From an uncultured Peptococcaceae bacterium (lineage in GTDB: Bacteria > Bacillota > Dehalobacteriia > UBA7702), in contig CALFRX010000145.1 in NCBI GenBank assembly GCA_937919295.1, forward strand, positions 1 through 6,571: a stretch of 6,571 nucleotides of DNA, read 5' to 3'. Shown in pieces: positions 4,708 to 6,571 of this stretch. Within the stretch, counting starts at the first letter, position 1. Each line of letters opens with the position of its first letter. The notes below the pieces were generated by a model, which was not told where the DNA came from, made no database searches, and saw nothing but the letters and a program-made list of their open reading frames with translations. The position numbers and the translations under genes are program-made.

Positions 4708-5463
4708 ATGACCAACGAACAGATAGCAAAGGAGATTAAGACCGGGAATAATGATCTTATCCCGGAACTTTGGGAAGCAACCCGGCTATATATTTTCCAT
4801 GCACTGAATCACATTGTGGAAAGGAATAGGGCAAATCAGGAGCTGATGGTATCGGCCGGGGTAACCAAGGAAGACCTTGATCAGGAAGCCTTTTTCATCC
4901 TTTTAGAAGCCGTAAACGCCTTCGACACTGCCGGGGGATATTCTTTTATATCATCGTTAAAATTCGCCACAGAAAAGCATTTTTTTGAGCTTGTCGGCAT
5001 GAGAACGGCTAAAGGCAGACACGATCCATTAAATAATAGTGACCGTTTCGAACAGCCTATAGGTAATGGTGACGATGAATTAAGTCTGGGCGATACCATT
5101 CCCGATCAGAGCGCACAGGGAGCCCTTGAAGCGGTCATTGAAGCCGAATATCAAAGACAATGCCGAACCGATCTTCAAAAGGTTATGACCTGCTTAAAGC
5201 CCACAGAGAAACGAATCATAGTAGGACGGTATTATGAAAATAAAGAATTGGCCGCCCTGGGGAGGGAATACGGTATACCCACCGCAAAAACTTACCAGTG
5301 TCACCAGTCCGCCCTTCGGAAGCTTCGCGGGAGGTATGAGTTGATAAGGTGGCGTGACGATATCATAGACCGCAGCTATGCCCTGGGTGGTATGGGATTC
5401 TTCAAGGCAACCGGCTCTTCGTCCGTTGAATGGGCGGTATGTCGATTGGAAAGGCAAGCGTAA
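4708..5463 (+). CDS. Sigma-70-like RNA polymerase sigma factor
   Basis: This 251-residue protein has the two main DNA-binding parts of sigma-70 factors. A region 2-like part covers about 15-98, with the polymerase-binding core EDLDQEAFFILLEAVNAFDTAGGYSFISSL (55-84). A region 4-like HTH covers about 160-210 (LKPTEKRIIVGRYYENKELAALGREYGIPTAKTYQCHQSALRKLRGRY). The linker carries LSLGDTIPDQSA, common in region 3 of this family. A C-terminal 40-residue extension is not recognised. AAGGAG lies 11 nt before the ATG. Known mobile elements of Firmicutes encode sigma-like factors that switch on excision, transfer or late genes, so it may redirect host RNA polymerase to element promoters. No anti-sigma gene is adjacent. 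The gene stands alone, bracketed by repeats (4641-4690 and 5474-5490). Confidence 0.9.
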   Translation: MTNEQIAKEIKTGNNDLIPELWEATRLYIFHALNHIVERNRANQELMVSAGVTKEDLDQEAFFILLEAVNAFDTAGGYSFISSLKFATEKHFFELVGMRTAKGRHDPLNNSDRFEQPIGNGDDELSLGDTIPDQSAQGALEAVIEAEYQRQCRTDLQKVMTCLKPTEKRIIVGRYYENKELAALGREYGIPTAKTYQCHQSALRKLRGRYELIRWRDDIIDRSYALGGMGFFKATGSSSVEWAVCRLERQA

Positions 5464-5473
5464 AATTGACTTT

Positions 5474-5490
5474 CGCTGAATCTCGTTCAA
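5474..5490. repeat. 17-bp inverted-repeat partner downstream of the sigma gene
   Basis: CGCTGAATCTCGTTCAA is the exact reverse complement of TTGAACGAGATTCAGCG at 4674-4690, upstream of the sigma gene. It is also a near-direct repeat of 4642-4656, and the likeness continues into ACG on the right. It begins 11 nt after the sigma stop. The gene is thus flanked by perfect 17-bp inverted repeats about 0.8 kb apart. Confidence 0.8.
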
Positions 5491-5540
5491 ACGAAACCCA
5501 AAGTAACCCAAAGAAACCGAAGAAAACCGAACAAAACCCA
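5491..5540. repeat. Five tandem degenerate 10-bp A/C-rich units
   Basis: The units ACGAAACCCA, AAGTAACCCA, AAGAAACCGA, AGAAAACCGA and ACAAAACCCA follow in exact register with the shared core AACCSA. The first starts directly after the 17-bp repeat. The period is one helical turn, and on the other strand the units read as TSGGTT-rich repeats. There is no start codon with a ribosome binding site that would make this coding. Confidence 0.72.
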
Positions 5541-5602
5541 ACATGACTATTTTTAAAACAGCGGTAAAAAGGTCATTCTTTCAGCCTACTAAATTGGTGG
5601 GT

Positions 5603-5652
5603 GTGTTCCAAATGGAGACAAAAACCCCCGAATCTGTCTCCAAATGGAACAC
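5603..5652. repeat. 18-bp imperfect inverted repeat with nested TCCAAATGGA
   Basis: GTGTTCCAAATGGAGACA (5603-5620) is inverted as TGTCTCCAAATGGAACAC (5635-5652) with two central mismatches and a 14-nt spacer. Both arms carry TCCAAATGGA, itself a palindrome of TCCA and TGGA, so the same 10-mer also appears as a direct repeat. There is no T run after it, so it is unlikely to be a terminator for rightward transcription. Confidence 0.7.
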
Positions 5653-5774
5653 CTAAAAAAGGCCCAAAAACCCGGATTATACAGGCGCTAAAGCGTTATT
5701 TTTCAAGTTTGAGTCCTCTATTCTAATTCCAAGTAAAATTAGGAACGAAAAGTAGGGCTTAAAAATAATATAAA

Positions 5775-5803
5775 ACGCCTTGAAATAATGATTTTCAAAG
5801 CGT
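5775..5803. other. Hairpin before the pyrimidine tract
   Basis: ACGC plus TTGAAA (5775-5785) pairs with TTTCAA plus GCGT (5793-5803) with one internal C/A mismatch and a 7-nt loop. The transcript would become almost purely U and C eight bases later, so a weak terminator is possible although there is no immediate U run. Confidence 0.4.
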
Positions 5804-5810
5804 GGTAAAA

Positions 5811-5918
5811 CTCTCTTTCTTTCTCTTTTCTTTTTCTTTTTTATTTTCTCTCTTCTTTCTTTTGGTTCTTTTCTTTCTTCTCTCTTTTTTTTTCTTTTTC
5901 GTTTCTCTTTCTTTCTCT
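5811..5918. repeat. Polypyrimidine tract with a perfect 20-nt mirror repeat
   Basis: In 108 bases only four are purines (A5843, G5864, G5865 and G5901). Inside it, the 20 bases at 5844-5863 read backwards are identical to those at 5869-5888, with a 5-base centre GGTTC. A pure pyrimidine mirror repeat with a short centre is the classical requirement for intramolecular triplex (H-DNA) formation under negative supercoiling. The minus strand is purine-only in both arms. Confidence 0.85.
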
Positions 5919-6019
5919 ATTCGCGCTAAATAAAAAATCAGGCGCACATTGCCCCCAAAACAATCTATCCCTGATTGTATGAATTATTCATAAATGATTG
6001 ATTGCTTTTAAGTGGAAGG

Positions 6020-6040
6020 TTGGCACCTTTTATTGGCACC
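6020..6040 (+). repeat. Direct repeat TTGGCACC
   Basis: TTGGCACC occurs at 6020-6027 and 6033-6040, starts 13 bp apart. This short spacing could suit a protein-binding site such as an excisionase or integrase arm site, but an 8-bp repeat may be coincidence. Confidence 0.4.
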
Positions 6041-6121
6041 CTACCACAAATATAATCAAGTGTTTGCATAAAAGCTTTTTGGAAGGGCAATTTTATTTGA
6101 GGGGCACTATATATATACATG

Positions 6122-6157
6122 TTACCCGGGGGTAAAGAGGGGTACCCCCCCCCACCC
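6122..6157. repeat. Two adjacent GC-rich palindromes and a C9 run
   Basis: TTACCC, GG, GGGTAA (6122-6135) is followed by the perfect palindrome GGGGTACCCC (6139-6148), which runs into nine consecutive C (6145-6153) and then ACCC. Left of it is an alternating TA stretch. GGGTA/TACCC is thus repeated in both orientations. Long C runs are prone to length variation. Confidence 0.55.
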
Positions 6158-6222
6158 GTCCAGGTGTTTGTGGTCTTGCTACAATATATATGCAATCGTC
6201 AACGTGTAAGCGCCTAAAAGCA

Positions 6223-6265
6223 GGGGGAGGGAGGGGAAACCACCACAACGGCAAGGGGAGGAGGG
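6223..6265 (+). other. G-rich tract, possible G-quadruplex
   Basis: G runs lie at 6223-6227, 6229-6231, 6233-6236, 6255-6258 and 6263-6265. The first three are separated by single A, and the fourth follows after an 18-nt loop, so a four-run quadruplex is possible but has one long loop. The strand bias is strong. Confidence 0.4.
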
Positions 6266-6334
6266 AGAAAACAACCCAGTCTCACTAATCAATCATTAGT
6301 CTTGACGCTCTGAATCGCAATAAAAAAATGGCGT

Positions 6335-6356
6335 GTTGAACTTTTGTTGAACTTTT
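6335..6356 (+). repeat. Two tandem 11-bp repeats near the tRNA, candidate integrase arm sites
   Basis: GTTGAACTTTT occurs twice without a gap (6335-6345 and 6346-6356), about 80 bp from the tRNA 3' end. Integrases with an N-terminal arm-binding domain use short tandem direct repeats placed within one to two hundred bp of the crossover site, which fits the position. That these are the sites of the integrase encoded at 19-1446 is inference. Confidence 0.5.
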
Positions 6357-6404
6357 CGACATTTTTGAGCGTTTTGCAAACATGTAATCACTTTTTAGAC
6401 AAAC

Positions 6405-6431
6405 AAAAACCGCTGCATAAACAGCGGTTTT
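6405..6431 (-). terminator. Terminator of the rRNA-tRNA operon
   Basis: On the minus strand AAAACCGCTG (6431-6422) pairs perfectly with CAGCGGTTTT (6415-6406) around a 6-nt loop, and T residues continue (TTTTTG, then TTTG). It begins four bases after the tRNA CCA end, so it should end the leftward 5S-tRNA transcript. Confidence 0.85.
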
Positions 6432-6434
6432 ATA

Positions 6435-6509
6435 TGGCTCCCCGAGCGGGACTCGAACCTGCAACAACCCGGTTAACAGCCGGGTGCTCTACCATTGAGC
6501 TATCAGGGA
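6435..6509 (-). tRNA. tRNA-Asn (GTT)
   Basis: The minus strand reads as a full cloverleaf of 75 nt including an encoded CCA end. The acceptor TCCCTGA pairs with TCGGGGA with one G-U. The D arm contains GCTC and GAGC around AATGGTA. The anticodon stem CCCGG/CCGGG carries loop CTGTTAA with anticodon GTT (complement at 6475-6477). The T arm has GGTTCGAGTCC. It is separated from the 5S rRNA by about 7 nt and followed by a terminator, so it is processed from the rRNA operon transcript. The gene is intact, as expected if an integration event had used and restored its 3' end. Confidence 0.96.
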
Positions 6510-6516
6510 TTATAAA

Positions 6517-6571
6517 CCCGGCGGCTACCTACTCTTCCGCGGACTTTCGTCCGAAGTACCAAAGGCGTGAA
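6517..6571 (-). rRNA. rrf: 5S rRNA, 3' part (cut by window edge)
   Basis: Read on the minus strand, the sequence GGTACTTCGGACGAAAGTCC followed by GCGGAAGAGTAGGTAGCCGCCGGG matches the 3' half of bacterial 5S rRNA: the helix with loop, the AGAGTAGGT segment and the GCCGCCGGG 3' strand that pairs with the missing 5' end. About 55 nt are present. The exact 3' end is uncertain by a few bases. It marks the window's right side as an rRNA operon running leftward. Confidence 0.92.

Larger units (their letters stand above)
5541..6404. other. Long gene-free region rich in repeats and low-complexity tracts
   Basis: I find no reading frame here with a plausible start, ribosome binding site and protein-like composition. 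It holds an 18-bp imperfect inverted repeat (5603-5652), a hairpin (5775-5803), the pyrimidine tract (5811-5918), small palindromes at 5960-5978 and 5979-5991, a repeated TTGGCACC, a C9 run with palindromes, a G-rich tract and tandem GTTGAACTTTT units. AATGATTGATT at 5993-6003 recurs inverted at 6287-6297. The region could contain a transfer origin, a non-coding RNA, arm-type integrase sites and the right element-host junction. Confidence 0.55.
1..6434. mobile_element. Integrative element (plasmid- or satellite-like), ends not resolved
   Basis: The combination of a tyrosine recombinase, a Cro/CI-like regulator, an excisionase-like small protein, several small phage-type HTH proteins, an initiator-like winged-helix protein with iterons and an accessory sigma factor is typical of integrated mobile elements of Firmicutes. 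A tRNA-Asn gene, a common integration target, closes the right side. No relaxase, coupling protein, capsid, portal or terminase gene is present. The left end lies at or beyond position 1, because the integrase stops at 19 and no copy of the tRNA 3' end is seen there. The right boundary is inferred to be near the tRNA 3' end but could lie anywhere in the gene-free region before it. That this is a mobile element is well supported; its extent is inference. Confidence 0.72.

Noticed and set aside
4674..5490. An insertion sequence defined by the 17-bp inverted repeats.
   Set aside because: The only gene inside is a sigma factor, no transposase is present and no target-site duplication is evident; kept instead as a repeat finding.
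5686..5703. CGCT-AA-AGCG followed by TTATTTTT as a terminator.
   Set aside because: A 4-bp stem with a 2-nt loop is too weak to support the call.
5965..6195. A minus-strand frame of 76 codons in the gene-free region.
   Set aside because: It begins with TTG without a ribosome binding site and is made of low-complexity translation of the C9 run and TA repeats.
6285..6467. A minus-strand frame overlapping the tRNA-Asn gene and its terminator.
   Set aside because: It is read from within the tRNA; an rRNA-operon tRNA end and terminator explain the sequence.

Overview
The window looks like one end-to-end stretch of a small integrative mobile element sitting beside a chromosomal rRNA operon of a low- to mid-GC Firmicute, most likely a Clostridia-type anaerobe. 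The evidence for the host is the strong AGGAG-type ribosome binding sites, sigma-A-like promoters, the style of the small helix-turn-helix (HTH) proteins, and a 5S rRNA-tRNA-Asn arrangement at the right edge. I cannot name the species.

Layout, left to right. (1) A leftward operon (19-2248) encodes a Cro/CI-like regulator and, overlapping it by 26 bp, a 475-residue tyrosine recombinase that carries an extra XRE-type HTH inside its core-binding domain. (2) A control region (about 2358-2472) holds two face-to-face promoters, one consensus-like (TTGACA-N17-TACAAT, leftward) and one good (TTGCAA-N17-TATTAT, rightward). Repeated TTGTTRATGTTGC motifs and a 9-bp perfect palindrome lie over them, forming a probable lysogeny-like switch. 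(3) A rightward set of small DNA-binding genes follows: a 60-residue HTH protein, four tandem hairpins (2683-2794), a 78-residue excisionase-like protein and a 104-residue winged-HTH-like protein, closed by a terminator with a triplicated GGGGAAA arm. (4) A replication-like module comprises a 150-residue winged-helix protein resembling initiator N-termini, then four copies of a 20-bp imperfect palindromic iteron in two opposed pairs beside an AT-rich stretch, then a 71-residue small protein. (5) A sigma-70-like factor gene (4708-5463) is bracketed by repeats: four 11-bp tandem units and a 14-bp palindrome upstream, a 16-bp stem just before its ribosome binding site, a third copy of the stem sequence just after its stop codon, and then five 10-bp A/C-rich tandem units. 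(6) About 0.9 kb without a convincing gene (5464-6404) contains a long imperfect inverted repeat, a 108-nt pyrimidine tract with a perfect 20-nt mirror repeat, a C9 run with palindromes, a G-rich tract and two tandem 11-bp repeats. (7) Reading leftward from the right edge are the 3' part of 5S rRNA, an intact tRNA-Asn(GTT) and a terminator.

The genes make a coherent set: regulator, integrase and excisionase for integration and excision; initiator-like protein and iterons for replication of the excised circle; and a sigma factor for timed expression of something. No relaxase, capsid, terminase, portal, conjugation or obvious cargo gene is visible. The element may therefore be a satellite or plasmid-like integrative element, or its remaining genes may lie left of position 1. 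Integration at tRNA-Asn is plausible, but no duplicated tRNA 3' end is visible in the window. The parts I consider most worth a second look are the HTH-inserted integrase, the opposed iterons, the repeat architecture around the sigma gene, and the mirror-repeat tract.
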